Source: Actibacterium lipolyticum
GTDB lineage: Bacteria; Pseudomonadota; Alphaproteobacteria; Rhodobacterales; Rhodobacteraceae
DNA length: 64,000 nt
Assembly: GCF_900184935.1 (NCBI RefSeq)
Contig: NZ_FXYE01000001.1
Location: 1,488,001 to 1,552,000 of the forward strand
Reading direction: 5' to 3'
Position numbers and translations under genes: made by a program. The notes below the pieces were generated by a model. It did not search any database. It saw only the letters and a program-made list of their open reading frames with translations, and was not told where the DNA came from. Numbering within the stretch: position 1 is the first letter of the stretch; every line of letters begins with the position of its first letter. Positions 45,766-54,101 of the stretch are shown one piece after another.

Positions 45766-47376
45766 ATGTCTTTAGTAACTGCAAGGCCGGTTCTTACCCG
45801 CCTAGCTGCCAGTCTTTTGCTTTTTGCGTCGATGGTTTTTGTTGACGTCCCCAGCGCGCAGGCGCAGGTGACAGCGCTTAAACAATCCATCGCGGAAAGT
45901 GCTGCAAAAGATCCGGCTCTTGCCGAGTTTTATAAATCACGTGGCTACAAGCCGCTCTGGACCTCCAAATCAGATGCTCAGCGTCGCCGTGCCTTTCTTA
46001 AGGCGCTTGGCACAGCCGCAGATCACGGTTTGCCAGTGAACCGCTATGATGCGGATCAGCTTGCCAACCTGTTCCGTTCGGCCAAATCCGCGCGCGATAT
46101 GGGGCGGGTTGAGGTTGAAGCCAGCAAAATGTTCCTGCAATTCGCACAAGACTTGCAGACTGGTGCCGTCAATCCAGCGCGCGTTGACAGCGGGATCAAA
46201 CGCAAACCACCACGCCGGGATCGTCTGGCGCAGATGATTGCGTTCTCGAAAAGCTCTCCGCGCGGGTATTTGAAAAACCTGACCCCCAAAAGTGCTGAGT
46301 ACACGCGCTTGATGAAGGAAAAGATGCGGCTTGAGCGTGTGCTAGGGAATGGTGGCTGGGGCCCAACCGTGGGCGCCAAGGCGCTGAAACCAGGTCAAAG
46401 CGGCGCGCAGGTTGTTGCTTTGCGCAACCGACTGATCGCGATGGGCTATATGAAACGGTCTGCTTCTCAGGCTTATGATGCAGAGCTGCAGAAGGCGGTT
46501 CAACTGTTCCAGCTGGATCATGGTCTTGCGACCGACGGTGTTGCAGGTGGTGGTACGCTGGCAGAAGTGAACGAGCCTGTCGAAAAGCGGCTGAGCCAAG
46601 TCATCGTTGCGATGGAACGCGAGCGTTGGATGTTGCCAGAGCGTGGCCGCCGCCATGTGTTGGTGAATATCACCGACTATCACGCGCAGATCATCGACAA
46701 CGGCAAAGTCACATTCAAAACCCGTTCGGTTGTTGGCAAAAATGACGAAGACCGCCGCACACCCGAGTTTTCGGATGTCATGGAATTCATGGTCATCAAC
46801 CCAACATGGAACGTGCCGCGTTCGATTGCGACCAAGGAATACCTGCCACTGCTAAAGCGGAACCCGAATGCTGTCAGCCATCTGCGTTTGGTCGACAATC
46901 GCGGCCGCACAGTCAGCCGTGGTTCGGTGAATTTCAGCCAGTACAATGAAAAGACGTTCCCATTTAACATGAAGGAGCCTCCCTCGCAGGGGAATGCGCT
47001 TGGGCTGGTAAAGTTCATGTTCCCGAACGTTCACAACATCTATTTGCATGACACGCCGTCCAAGTCCTTGTTTGGGCGTGAAACGCGCGCGTTTTCGCAT
47101 GGTTGTGTGCGGCTGAGCGACCCGTTTGATTTTGCTTATGCGCTGCTTGCGCGTCAGGAAAAGGATCCGGTCGGTTACTTCAAGTCGCGTCTGAACACAG
47201 GCAAAGAAACCCGCGTTGATCTGGTAGAGCCGGTTCCTGTGCACATCATTTATCGCACGGCTGTGACGCAGGCGAAGGGCCGCACTCAGTTCCGACGTGA
47301 CGTTTACGGCCGGGATGCGAAGATTTTCAACGAGTTGCGCAAGGGCGGGGTAGCACTCCGCGCAGTTCAGGGCTAA
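45766..47376 (+). CDS. L,D-transpeptidase with peptidoglycan-binding domain (YcbB/LdtD-like)
   Basis: A 536-aa periplasmic enzyme that forms 3-3 cross-links in peptidoglycan. It has a signal peptide at 1-34 (hydrophobic core AASLLLFASMVFV, AQA-type cleavage), a PG_binding_1 domain near 215-285 (GQSGAQVVALRNRLIAMG; AVQLFQLDHGL), and a YkuD domain with catalytic Cys in FSHGCVRLSDPFDFA and upstream HDTPSKSLFG. ATG 45766 has GAGG 9 nt before it; the frame's first Met at 45691 has no such support. Confidence 0.92.
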   Translation: MSLVTARPVLTRLAASLLLFASMVFVDVPSAQAQVTALKQSIAESAAKDPALAEFYKSRGYKPLWTSKSDAQRRRAFLKALGTAADHGLPVNRYDADQLANLFRSAKSARDMGRVEVEASKMFLQFAQDLQTGAVNPARVDSGIKRKPPRRDRLAQMIAFSKSSPRGYLKNLTPKSAEYTRLMKEKMRLERVLGNGGWGPTVGAKALKPGQSGAQVVALRNRLIAMGYMKRSASQAYDAELQKAVQLFQLDHGLATDGVAGGGTLAEVNEPVEKRLSQVIVAMERERWMLPERGRRHVLVNITDYHAQIIDNGKVTFKTRSVVGKNDEDRRTPEFSDVMEFMVINPTWNVPRSIATKEYLPLLKRNPNAVSHLRLVDNRGRTVSRGSVNFSQYNEKTFPFNMKEPPSQGNALGLVKFMFPNVHNIYLHDTPSKSLFGRETRAFSHGCVRLSDPFDFAYALLARQEKDPVGYFKSRLNTGKETRVDLVEPVPVHIIYRTAVTQAKGRTQFRRDVYGRDAKIFNELRKGGVALRAVQG

Positions 47377-47453
47377 ATCTCCTTCCAGTAGAACGATAGC
47401 GCGTGCAGGTGCAAAACCCTGCACGCGTGTTCGTACCGCCAAGAAGGGTTTAG

Positions 47454-48545
47454 ATGGCTTACACGATCCGTGAAATTGCCGAACAGTTGGGCGCACGCGC
47501 CGAAGGTGATTTGAACCTTGAAATTGACTGTGCGGCCGAACCTTCTGATGCGGGTCCTTCTGCGTTAGCTTTGGCGATGGACCCTAAATATGGCGAAGGG
47601 CTGGCCAAGGGCCGTGCCCGCGCTGCGATCCTTTGGGAAGGTGCCGATTGGCGCGCATTGGGGTTAGAGGCGGCCATCTATGTGCCGCGCGCCCGTTATG
47701 CGATGTCCGGCCTTACGCGGATGCTTGACGCTGGGCCCGAAATCGCGCCCGGTATCCATTCCACAGCAGTGATTGATGAAAGCGCCTCTGTTGGTGCAGG
47801 GGCCGCGATTGGCCCATTTGTTGTTATTGGCCCACGTGCGAAAATTGGCGCGAATGCGCGCATCGCCTCTCATGTCAGTATCGCCGAAGACGCGGTGATT
47901 GGCGACGATGCGTTGTTAATGCAAGGCGTGCGGATTGGCGCGCGCGTCGTGATCGGGGCGCGTTTCATCGCGCAACCCGGTGCGGTGCTGGGTGCTGATG
48001 GGCTTTCTTTCGTGACCCCTGAAAAATCAGCCGTTGAATCGGTTCGTGAAAACATGGGGCAGGTTTCCAAAGCCGCAAAGCAAAGTTGGACGCGAATTCA
48101 TTCGTTGGGTTCGGTCCGCATTGGTGATGATGTCGAAATCGGCGCGAACGCCGCGATTGACCGCGGCACTATCCGCGACACGCGGATCGGTTCGGGCTGT
48201 AAAATCGATAACCTCGTGCATCTGGCGCATAACGTTGTGGTGGGCGAGGATTGCCTGTTTGCCGCGCAGGTTGGCATTGCCGGTTCGACGACCGTGGGCA
48301 ACCGCGTGGTCCTGGGCGGTCAGTGTGGCGTTGCAGATAATATCTTTATCGGAGACGACGTGATCGGCGGCGGAAGCACCAAATTCCTGTCGAATGTCCC
48401 GTCCGGCCGCGCCATGATGGGGTACCCGGCAATCAAGATGGAAGCCAATATTGAACAGTATAAAGGGTTGCGCCGCCTACCGCGTTTGTTCGCACAGGTC
48501 GCAGAGTTACAAAAAGCTGTTTCAAAGCTTGGACAGAAAGACTAA
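47454..48545 (+). CDS. lpxD: UDP-3-O-(3-hydroxyacyl)glucosamine N-acyltransferase, LpxD-like
   Basis: A 363-aa lipid A enzyme. The N-terminal LpxD uridine-binding domain (TIREIAEQLGARAEGDLNLEID) is followed by a left-handed beta-helix of hexapeptide repeats (for example IGPFVVIGPRAKIGANARI) and the catalytic His in DNLVHLAHNVVVGEDC. The C-terminus PAIKMEANIEQYKGLRRLP is typical. It leads a cassette with an ACP and a ketoacyl synthase rather than the usual bamA-skp-lpxD-fabZ cluster, so it may be a second or specialised LpxD. Confidence 0.88.
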   Translation: MAYTIREIAEQLGARAEGDLNLEIDCAAEPSDAGPSALALAMDPKYGEGLAKGRARAAILWEGADWRALGLEAAIYVPRARYAMSGLTRMLDAGPEIAPGIHSTAVIDESASVGAGAAIGPFVVIGPRAKIGANARIASHVSIAEDAVIGDDALLMQGVRIGARVVIGARFIAQPGAVLGADGLSFVTPEKSAVESVRENMGQVSKAAKQSWTRIHSLGSVRIGDDVEIGANAAIDRGTIRDTRIGSGCKIDNLVHLAHNVVVGEDCLFAAQVGIAGSTTVGNRVVLGGQCGVADNIFIGDDVIGGGSTKFLSNVPSGRAMMGYPAIKMEANIEQYKGLRRLPRLFAQVAELQKAVSKLGQKD

Positions 48546-48578
48546 ATCAGCATCGATGCCAGAGCAGGGGAACAAACC

Positions 48579-48845
48579 ATGCCAGACACTGTGAAGGATA
48601 AGGTAGTTCAGATCATCGCCGAACAGGCGGTTCTGGATGTATCCGACGTAACGATGGACAACACGCTGGAAGATCTTGGGATCGACAGCCTTGGCTTGGT
48701 GGAATCGATCTTCGCGATTGAAGAGGCGTTCGATATCCAAGTGCCGTTTAATGCCAACGATCCCAGTGAAAGCGATTTTGACATTTCCTCAGTTGCCGCC
48801 ATCGTTAAGGCAGTTGAGGGGCTGGTGGCCGACCAGAAAGTATGA
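48579..48845 (+). CDS. Acyl carrier protein (specialised)
   Basis: An 88-aa ACP with the phosphopantetheine Ser37 in DLGIDSLGLVESIFAIE, and acidic helices typical of ACPs. It differs clearly from the housekeeping AcpP motif (DSLDTVELVM). It lies between the LpxD-like gene and the ketoacyl synthase, overlapping the latter by 4 bp. It probably supplies acyl chains for lipid A or a related envelope lipid. Confidence 0.9.
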   Translation: MPDTVKDKVVQIIAEQAVLDVSDVTMDNTLEDLGIDSLGLVESIFAIEEAFDIQVPFNANDPSESDFDISSVAAIVKAVEGLVADQKV

Positions 48846-50050
48846 AGCGGGTCGTCATAACCGGGCAGGGCACGATCAACTCGCTTGGTCATTCTGCGAC
48901 TGATACTTTCGCTGCGATGGCTGAAGGGCGCTGTGGTATTGGTGAAATCGATATCCGCGATGTTGATCGGCTTGCCATTCGCATCGGTGGGCAAGTGTGC
49001 GATTACCACCCGGATGAACATTTCAACCGCCAACAGATCGCCCTGTATGATCGGTTCACGCAGTTCACTCTTTTGGCCGCGAAAGAGGCTTTGGCCCAGG
49101 CTGGGCTGACGTTCTCGGGTGAATTGGCGGCTGAATCCGGCGTGGTGCTGGGGAACTCTGGCGGGGGTATGAACACCCTGGATGAGAATTACCGCAGCGT
49201 TTACGAGGACGGCAAAAACAGGGTTCACCCGTTTGTTGTGCCCAAGCTGATGAACAACGCCGCCGCCAGCCATGTGTCGATGGAATATAACCTGAAGGGC
49301 CCCAGCTTTACGGTTTCGACCGCGTGTGCGTCATCCAACCACGCAATGGGGCAAGCGTTTCAATTGGTCCGTTCCGGCGCAAGCCGCGTGATGGTGACTG
49401 GCGGAACCGAAAGCATGCTGTGCTTTGGTGGGATCAAAGCGTGGGAAGGTCTGCGCGTGATGTCTAAAGATGCGTGCCGCCCATTCTCGGCGAACCGGAA
49501 CGGGATGGTGCAGGGCGAAGGTGCCGCGATCTTCATCTTTGAAGAATACGAACATGCTAAAGCCCGCGGTGCCGACATTCTGGCAGAGGTGATTGGCTTT
49601 GCCATGACCTCGGATGCGTCCGACATTGTGATGCCATCCAAACAGGGTGCGGCGCGTGCGATTGCGGGCGCGATGCGGGATGCGCGGCTGAACCCGGAAG
49701 ATGTGGCTTACATCAATGCCCATGGGACTGGGACGGCGGCGAATGACAAAACTGAATGTGCGGCCGTGGCCGATGTATTCGGCGCGCATGCTGACAACCT
49801 GATGATTTCATCCACCAAGTCGATGCACGGCCACCTGATTGGCGGCACGGGCGCGGTAGAGCTGATGGCATGTATCATGGCGCTGCGTGACGGCATCGTT
49901 GCCCCGACCATCGGTTACGAAGAGCCTGACCCGGAATGTTCGTTGGATGTTGTGCCGAACGTCGCGCGCGATGCGAAGGTTGACGTTGCGCTGTCCAACG
50001 CTTTTGCCTTTGGTGGCCTGAATGCGGTGCTTGCCTTGCGCAAGGTCTAA
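48842..50050 (+). CDS. Beta-ketoacyl-ACP synthase II-like (FabF family)
   Basis: A 402-aa thiolase-fold condensing enzyme. The catalytic Cys162 is in STACASSNHAMG, His294 is in NAHGTGTAAND, and Lys326 and His331 are in STKSMHGHLIGG. The start MKRVVITGQGTINSLG is typical. It is coupled to the dedicated ACP and followed by a strong terminator. It is likely to elongate a special acyl chain rather than serve general fatty-acid synthesis; that is inference from context. Confidence 0.93.
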   Translation: MKRVVITGQGTINSLGHSATDTFAAMAEGRCGIGEIDIRDVDRLAIRIGGQVCDYHPDEHFNRQQIALYDRFTQFTLLAAKEALAQAGLTFSGELAAESGVVLGNSGGGMNTLDENYRSVYEDGKNRVHPFVVPKLMNNAAASHVSMEYNLKGPSFTVSTACASSNHAMGQAFQLVRSGASRVMVTGGTESMLCFGGIKAWEGLRVMSKDACRPFSANRNGMVQGEGAAIFIFEEYEHAKARGADILAEVIGFAMTSDASDIVMPSKQGAARAIAGAMRDARLNPEDVAYINAHGTGTAANDKTECAAVADVFGAHADNLMISSTKSMHGHLIGGTGAVELMACIMALRDGIVAPTIGYEEPDPECSLDVVPNVARDAKVDVALSNAFAFGGLNAVLALRKV

Positions 50051-50072
50051 GCGCCAGTCGCCAGTTAAACGA

Positions 50073-50104
50073 AAAACGCCGCCCTAAGTTCGGGGCGGCG
50101 TTTT
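50073..50104. terminator. Bidirectional terminator (KAS gene / IalB gene)
   Basis: A 12-bp perfect stem AAAACGCCGCCC / GGGCGGCGTTTT with an 8-nt loop, with T-runs on both strands. It lies between the convergent ketoacyl synthase and IalB-like genes. Confidence 0.92.
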
Positions 50105-50126
50105 CTATTTGTGGGGTGTGCCGCGA

Positions 50127-50747
50127 TTACTCGGCTGTGTTCCAAGCCATCATCGCGTCGAAACCAGCGGTGAACCCGGTCAACGAGATTTTCAGATCAA
50201 CTGTTTGATCAGGGGCAACAACAGGCACGATCGTCAACTTCGCAGCCGCGCCGCGTTTGAACGCGGAAATGTCGTCAGGCGTAAAGCCGATGCGCGCGAA
50301 ACAACCTGCCGGGCTGCACCACGAAAACGGATAGCGTTTTGCTTTGGCGCTATCGACAGAAACGCGCAGCTGTTGTGTCAGCAGGGTTTCCAGCGGCGTA
50401 ACGATGGTTGCGCCCGCTGCGGCACCTTTTTCATTCTGCAGGGCAAAGATGCTGATTTCGGCAACAGAGTTGTCTTCGCCATCGCGTAGCAGTTGGTACA
50501 ACTGGCACGGGTCTTTCTGGCCTTCAGGTGCGCGCGCGCAACGAAGTTCCCAGTCGCCGTGGGTGGCTTTGGCATAGGTCTGGCCGACTTGGCCTTCGCC
50601 GACTTCTTCACCCATCGAGATTGTGGGATCAACCTGCGATGCGGCCTGATCAGTCGTCTTATCTTCGGTTGGTGTTTCCTGTGCATATGCCGCGCCCGAA
50701 AGGGCAATCGCGGTCACACAAGTAAATGTCTTAAACAGGTTACGCAT
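50127..50747 (-). CDS. Invasion-associated locus B (IalB) family protein
   Basis: A 206-aa exported protein with a Sec signal peptide (residues 1-22, ending GAAYAQ), an acidic linker, and the IalB core HGDWELRCARAPEGQKDPCQLYQLL, with paired cysteines and the later YPFSWCSPAGCFARIGF. The family is widespread in non-pathogenic alphaproteobacteria; its role is probably in the cell envelope. Four cysteines suggest two disulfides. It is monocistronic, ending at the bidirectional terminator. Confidence 0.9.
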   Translation of the reverse strand: MRNLFKTFTCVTAIALSGAAYAQETPTEDKTTDQAASQVDPTISMGEEVGEGQVGQTYAKATHGDWELRCARAPEGQKDPCQLYQLLRDGEDNSVAEISIFALQNEKGAAAGATIVTPLETLLTQQLRVSVDSAKAKRYPFSWCSPAGCFARIGFTPDDISAFKRGAAAKLTIVPVVAPDQTVDLKISLTGFTAGFDAMMAWNTAE

Positions 50748-50873
50748 AACGTTCCTTCAGCTTGTCAGAACTTTCGTGGACTGCGTCTAACATGAGGCAG
50801 CCTTCGTGTCAGGTTGAAAAGCGGTGGGGTGTTGCCAGAACTGGGCAATTTCCTGCCATTTGGTGTGGGCATG

Positions 50874-50899
50874 AAAAAAGGGCCAAAACTGGCCCTTTT
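50874..50899 (-). terminator. Leftward intrinsic terminator with no obvious gene upstream
   Basis: A 10-bp stem AAAAGGGCCA / TGGCCCTTTT (50876-50885 and 50890-50899) with a 4-nt loop. Leftward it runs into TTTTTTCAT. No recognised leftward gene ends here, so it implies a small leftward transcript from the gap. Confidence 0.7.
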
Positions 50900-50933
50900 C
50901 CCGTTTGTTTTTTTCCCTGTCGGACCGGCCGAC

Positions 50934-51065
50934 TTAGTCATTGATCAGCACGCTAAGACCTTTGATCGCACCCGTCAACAGGGAAAATACAACAGTCGAA
51001 TGTATTGAATTAGAATGAAAAAAGGGCCGCGCCCGAAAACGCGGCCAGTCTGACAGGGAGGTCAT
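50934..51065 (-). CDS. Candidate 43-aa small protein
   Basis: An ATG at 51065 with AAGGA 5 nt upstream opens a 43-codon frame (MTSLSDWPRFRARPFF at the N-terminus, LLTGAIKGLSVLIND at the C-terminus), stopping at TAA 50934. A promoter-like pair lies upstream and a terminator 35 bp downstream. A hairpin with T6 sits inside codons 7-16, so the frame may instead be a leader peptide or two small RNAs. I do not recognise the peptide. Confidence 0.35.
   Translation of the reverse strand: MTSLSDWPRFRARPFFHSNSIHSTVVFSLLTGAIKGLSVLIND
51018..51046 (-). terminator. Leftward terminator/attenuator-like hairpin
   Basis: A stem GGCCGCG / CGCGGCC (51025-51031 and 51040-51046) with an 8-nt loop, followed leftward by CTTTTTTCATT. 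It lies inside the candidate 43-aa frame, giving it the look of an attenuator or the end of a roughly 75-nt RNA. Confidence 0.6.
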
Positions 51066-51097
51066 ACTTTCCTTGCAAATCTTCTTAGAACGCAAGG

Positions 51098-51127
51098 GGT
51101 ATATCTGGTATGGCACAATGAGGTTAA
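51098..51127 (-). promoter_or_regulatory. Candidate promoter of the small leftward transcript
   Basis: Leftward TTAACC (51127-51122), an 18-bp spacer and TATACC (51103-51098), each matching the sigma-70 consensus at 4 of 6. The predicted start is near 51091, about 25 nt before the candidate ATG. Confidence 0.35.
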
Positions 51128-51174
51128 GAATGTATTTTGGGTCGGAATGACCCCATACCCGAGGAGTAGCAGCG

Positions 51175-52716
51175 GTGAGTGACGGAATTTTTATCGGTGG
51201 CGGCGGCGAAGGTTATACCGAACAGCAGTTTCTTTCGCTGGGATATGCCAACCGCCATGGCCTTGTTGCCGGGGCTACGGGCACCGGTAAAACGGTCACC
51301 CTGCAAATTCTGGCCGAAGGGTTCTCGGCTGCTGGGGTTCCGGTTTTCCTGTCGGATGTGAAAGGCGATTTGTCCGGTTTGGCGGCGGCGGGGTCTGAAA
51401 CCTTCAAGCTGCATGATGCCTTTGCGAAACGGGCCGAAACGATTGGGCTTGATCTGGAATACGGCGCCTTCCCAGTAACGTTCTGGGATTTGTTTGGCGA
51501 AAAGGGTCATCCCATCCGTACGACGGTTGCGGAAATGGGCCCTTTGCTGATTTCACGCCTGCTTGAACTAAGCGAGGCCCAGGAAGGTATCCTGAATATT
51601 GCCTTCCGCGTAGCCGACGAACAGGGGCTGGCGCTGCTGGATCTGAAGGATCTACAATCCTTGCTTGTTTGGCTTGGTGAAAACCGGGGCGATCTTTCGC
51701 TGCGCTATGGGAATATTTCAACGGCGTCGATCGGTGCAATTCAGCGCCGGTTGCTGGTGCTTGAAAATCAAGGCGGCACGAAATTGTTTGGCGAGCCGTC
51801 GCTGGAACTGGACGACATGATGCTGCTGGACGCCGAGGGGCGCGGGCGGATTAATATTCTGGCCTCGGATCAATTGATGGGCTCGCCGCGGCTTTATGCG
51901 ACCTTCCTGTTGTGGTTGCTGTCCGAACTGTTTGAAGAACTGCCCGAGGTGGGCGACCCGGATAAGCCAAAGCTGGTTTTCTTCTTTGACGAGGCGCATC
52001 TTTTGTTTGACGACGCGCCTAAGGCGCTGGTTGATAAAGTTGAACAGGTCGCGCGACTGATCCGTTCGAAAGGGGTTGGTGTTTACTTCATCACGCAAAA
52101 CCCGGCTGACGTTCCCGAAGATATCTTGGGCCAGCTTGGCAACCGTTTCCAGCACGCATTGCGTGCGTTTACGGCGAAGGACCGCAAACAACTTCGCATG
52201 GCGGCCGAAACCTATCGCGACAACCCGCGCTTCGATACCGAAGAGGCGATCCGCGAAGTTGGCGTGGGCGAAGCCGTGACTTCCATGCTGCAAAAGAAAG
52301 GTATCCCCGGCATCGTAGAGCGGACATTGATCCGCCCGCCCGCATCCAAGCTGGGCCCGTTGTCAGATGCAGAGCGGGTTGCCGTGATGGCGTCTTCGCC
52401 GGTTGCTGGGAAATACGACACCACCGTTGACGCACATTCCGCGCATGAGATTTTGACCAAACGCGCGACCGATGCGGCCAAGGCTGCGGAAGAGGCTGAA
52501 AAGGCCGAAGAAGAGGCAAGCGTTGCCGAGCGTGAGTATAAGGCAGGGCGCCGTTACGACGGTGGCACGCGGGTTGCGCGTTCTTCATCGCGCAAGACGC
52601 GGTCCAGTGACAGCCTTGGTGCCGCGATTGGCAAAGTCGTGATGAAAGAGCTGAAGGGCACCACAGGTCGGCGCATCGTGCGCGGAATTTTGGGCGGGTT
52701 GTTTAAGGGGCGCTAA
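51175..52716 (+). CDS. DUF853 family HerA-like ATPase (YjgR-type)
   Basis: A 513-aa P-loop ATPase of the HerA/FtsK superfamily. Walker A GATGTGKT is at 33-40, Walker B is in LVFFFDEAHLLFDD, and the sensor-like segment is VYFITQNPADVPEDILGQLGNRFQHALRAF. The C-terminal region is a Glu/Ala/Lys-rich coiled coil followed by a basic tail. Function in the cell is unresolved. It starts at GTG 51175, with GAGGAG 8 nt upstream. A terminator stem spans its stop codon. Confidence 0.9.
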   Translation: MSDGIFIGGGGEGYTEQQFLSLGYANRHGLVAGATGTGKTVTLQILAEGFSAAGVPVFLSDVKGDLSGLAAAGSETFKLHDAFAKRAETIGLDLEYGAFPVTFWDLFGEKGHPIRTTVAEMGPLLISRLLELSEAQEGILNIAFRVADEQGLALLDLKDLQSLLVWLGENRGDLSLRYGNISTASIGAIQRRLLVLENQGGTKLFGEPSLELDDMMLLDAEGRGRINILASDQLMGSPRLYATFLLWLLSELFEELPEVGDPDKPKLVFFFDEAHLLFDDAPKALVDKVEQVARLIRSKGVGVYFITQNPADVPEDILGQLGNRFQHALRAFTAKDRKQLRMAAETYRDNPRFDTEEAIREVGVGEAVTSMLQKKGIPGIVERTLIRPPASKLGPLSDAERVAVMASSPVAGKYDTTVDAHSAHEILTKRATDAAKAAEEAEKAEEEASVAEREYKAGRRYDGGTRVARSSSRKTRSSDSLGAAIGKVVMKELKGTTGRRIVRGILGGLFKGR

Positions 52717-52730
52717 GCCGCCCCTTAAAC
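52701..52730. terminator. Terminator stem spanning the DUF853 stop codon
   Basis: GTTTAAGGGGCG / CGCCCCTTAAAC, a 12-bp perfect inverted repeat whose 6-nt loop (52713-52718) contains the TAA stop codon. It lies between the convergent DUF853 and CNNM genes. There is only a short T/A tract on either side. Confidence 0.65.
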
Positions 52731-52732
52731 TG

Positions 52733-54037
52733 TTACAGCGGGCGAATTTGCAGTTTCGTGATCCGGTTGTCTTTGCGCGCGCAAACTTCAAAGCGGAATC
52801 CATGAAAGCTGAATACTTGCCCTTCGTTCGGAATCATCTGTGCTTCGTGAATGACTAGGCCGGCCACTGTGTTGGCCTCTTCATCGGGCAGGTTCCAATC
52901 GGTCGCGCGGTTTAGATCGCGGATCGTCATGGCGCCATCAACGACAAACTGGCCGTCTTCGGCGCGGCGGATCGGGTGTTCGGCATCAACGTCGAATTCA
53001 TCCGTAATCTCGCCGACGATCTCTTCCAGAATATCCTCTAGCGTGATCAACCCTTGCAGTGCGCCATATTCGTCGACGACCAGCGCAAAGTGCGTGTGAC
53101 GGCGCAGGAATTCGCGCATCTGATCGTCAAGCGTGGTGGTTTCAGGCACGAAATACGGCTTCATCGCCACATCAAGCACCTTGAACGCCTTAAGTGCATC
53201 CGCAGAGGCATCAGGCCCGCGCATCAGCTTATCCATTGCGCGTAGCAAGTCTTTGGCATGGATCACGCCAATGATGTTTTCGGGTTCGTCGCGGAAAACG
53301 GGCAGGCGGGTGTGCGGGCTTTCAAGACACTGAGACAAAAGCAATTCCGGGGCTTCGTCCGCATCCAGCATTTCGATGTTAGAGCGATGAAGCATGATTT
53401 CTTCGACGGTGCGATCACTTAGATCAAGCGCGCCAAGAATTCTGTCGCGGTCTTCCTTTTCGACAATCCCTTCGGAATGGCCCAATTGCAGCGCCCCTGC
53501 GATTTCTTCGCGCACGGCAAGGATCTGACTGTCAGGGTCCGTTTTCACCCCAAAGAGCGACAAGACCCAACGCACAAAGGCCCGCACCGCAGACACCATG
53601 GGCGAAAACACCAAAATAACAATGTTGATCACCGGCGACACCCGCGCAGCCGCGGTTTCCGCGTTGGTAATCGCGTAGGTTTTTGGAAGGACTTCGGCAA
53701 AGACCAGCACAAGTAGGGTCATCACCAAGGTGGCCAATGCCACACCGCTGTCACCGAAAGCGCGGGTAAACAATGACGTCGCAAGCGATGCGGCCAAGAT
53801 GTTCACCAAGTTATTTCCCAAAAGCACCGAACCGATCAGCCGTTCGTTGTCTTCGGTGATCTTCAGCGCGGCTTCGGCGGCCTTTGATCCTTTATCGGCT
53901 TGCGAACGCAGCTTACCCCGAGAGGCGGCCGTAAGCGCGGTTTCCGAACCGGAAAAGAAGGCCGACAGGAAAAGAAGGCCCATAATTCCAGCACTGGTTA
54001 GCCAAAAGGCTGAATCGAAGATTGGCGCAGAGTCCAT
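52733..54037 (-). CDS. CNNM/CorC-type membrane protein (DUF21-CBS-CorC_HlyC)
   Basis: A 434-aa inner-membrane protein related to magnesium/cobalt efflux and hemolysin-annotated families. It has an N-terminal DUF21 domain with three or four helices (GLLFLSAFFSGSETALTAASRGKL; GNNLVNILAASLATSLF), two CBS motifs (MLHRSNIEMLDADEAPELL; VDEYGALQGLITLEDILEEIVGEI), and a C-terminal CorC_HlyC domain. Involvement in Mg2+ export is likely; true haemolytic activity is not implied. Confidence 0.92.
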   Translation of the reverse strand: MDSAPIFDSAFWLTSAGIMGLLFLSAFFSGSETALTAASRGKLRSQADKGSKAAEAALKITEDNERLIGSVLLGNNLVNILAASLATSLFTRAFGDSGVALATLVMTLLVLVFAEVLPKTYAITNAETAAARVSPVINIVILVFSPMVSAVRAFVRWVLSLFGVKTDPDSQILAVREEIAGALQLGHSEGIVEKEDRDRILGALDLSDRTVEEIMLHRSNIEMLDADEAPELLLSQCLESPHTRLPVFRDEPENIIGVIHAKDLLRAMDKLMRGPDASADALKAFKVLDVAMKPYFVPETTTLDDQMREFLRRHTHFALVVDEYGALQGLITLEDILEEIVGEITDEFDVDAEHPIRRAEDGQFVVDGAMTIRDLNRATDWNLPDEEANTVAGLVIHEAQMIPNEGQVFSFHGFRFEVCARKDNRITKLQIRPL

Positions 54038-54101
54038 TGTTCGTCCCTTGAATGATCACCCCTGTCTTATGGGGCTGGTTCGACGCTCATTCAAGGGGCG
54101 C

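Larger units (their letters stand above)
50748..51174. other. 427-bp interval with tandem leftward terminators and candidate small transcript
   Basis: No recognised gene. It contains two hairpin/T-run terminators facing left (50874-50899 and 51018-51046), both carrying the 14-mer ATGAAAAAAGGGCC on the plus strand, a leftward promoter-like pair near 51098-51127 and a 43-codon frame. See the separate entries. Confidence 0.6.
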
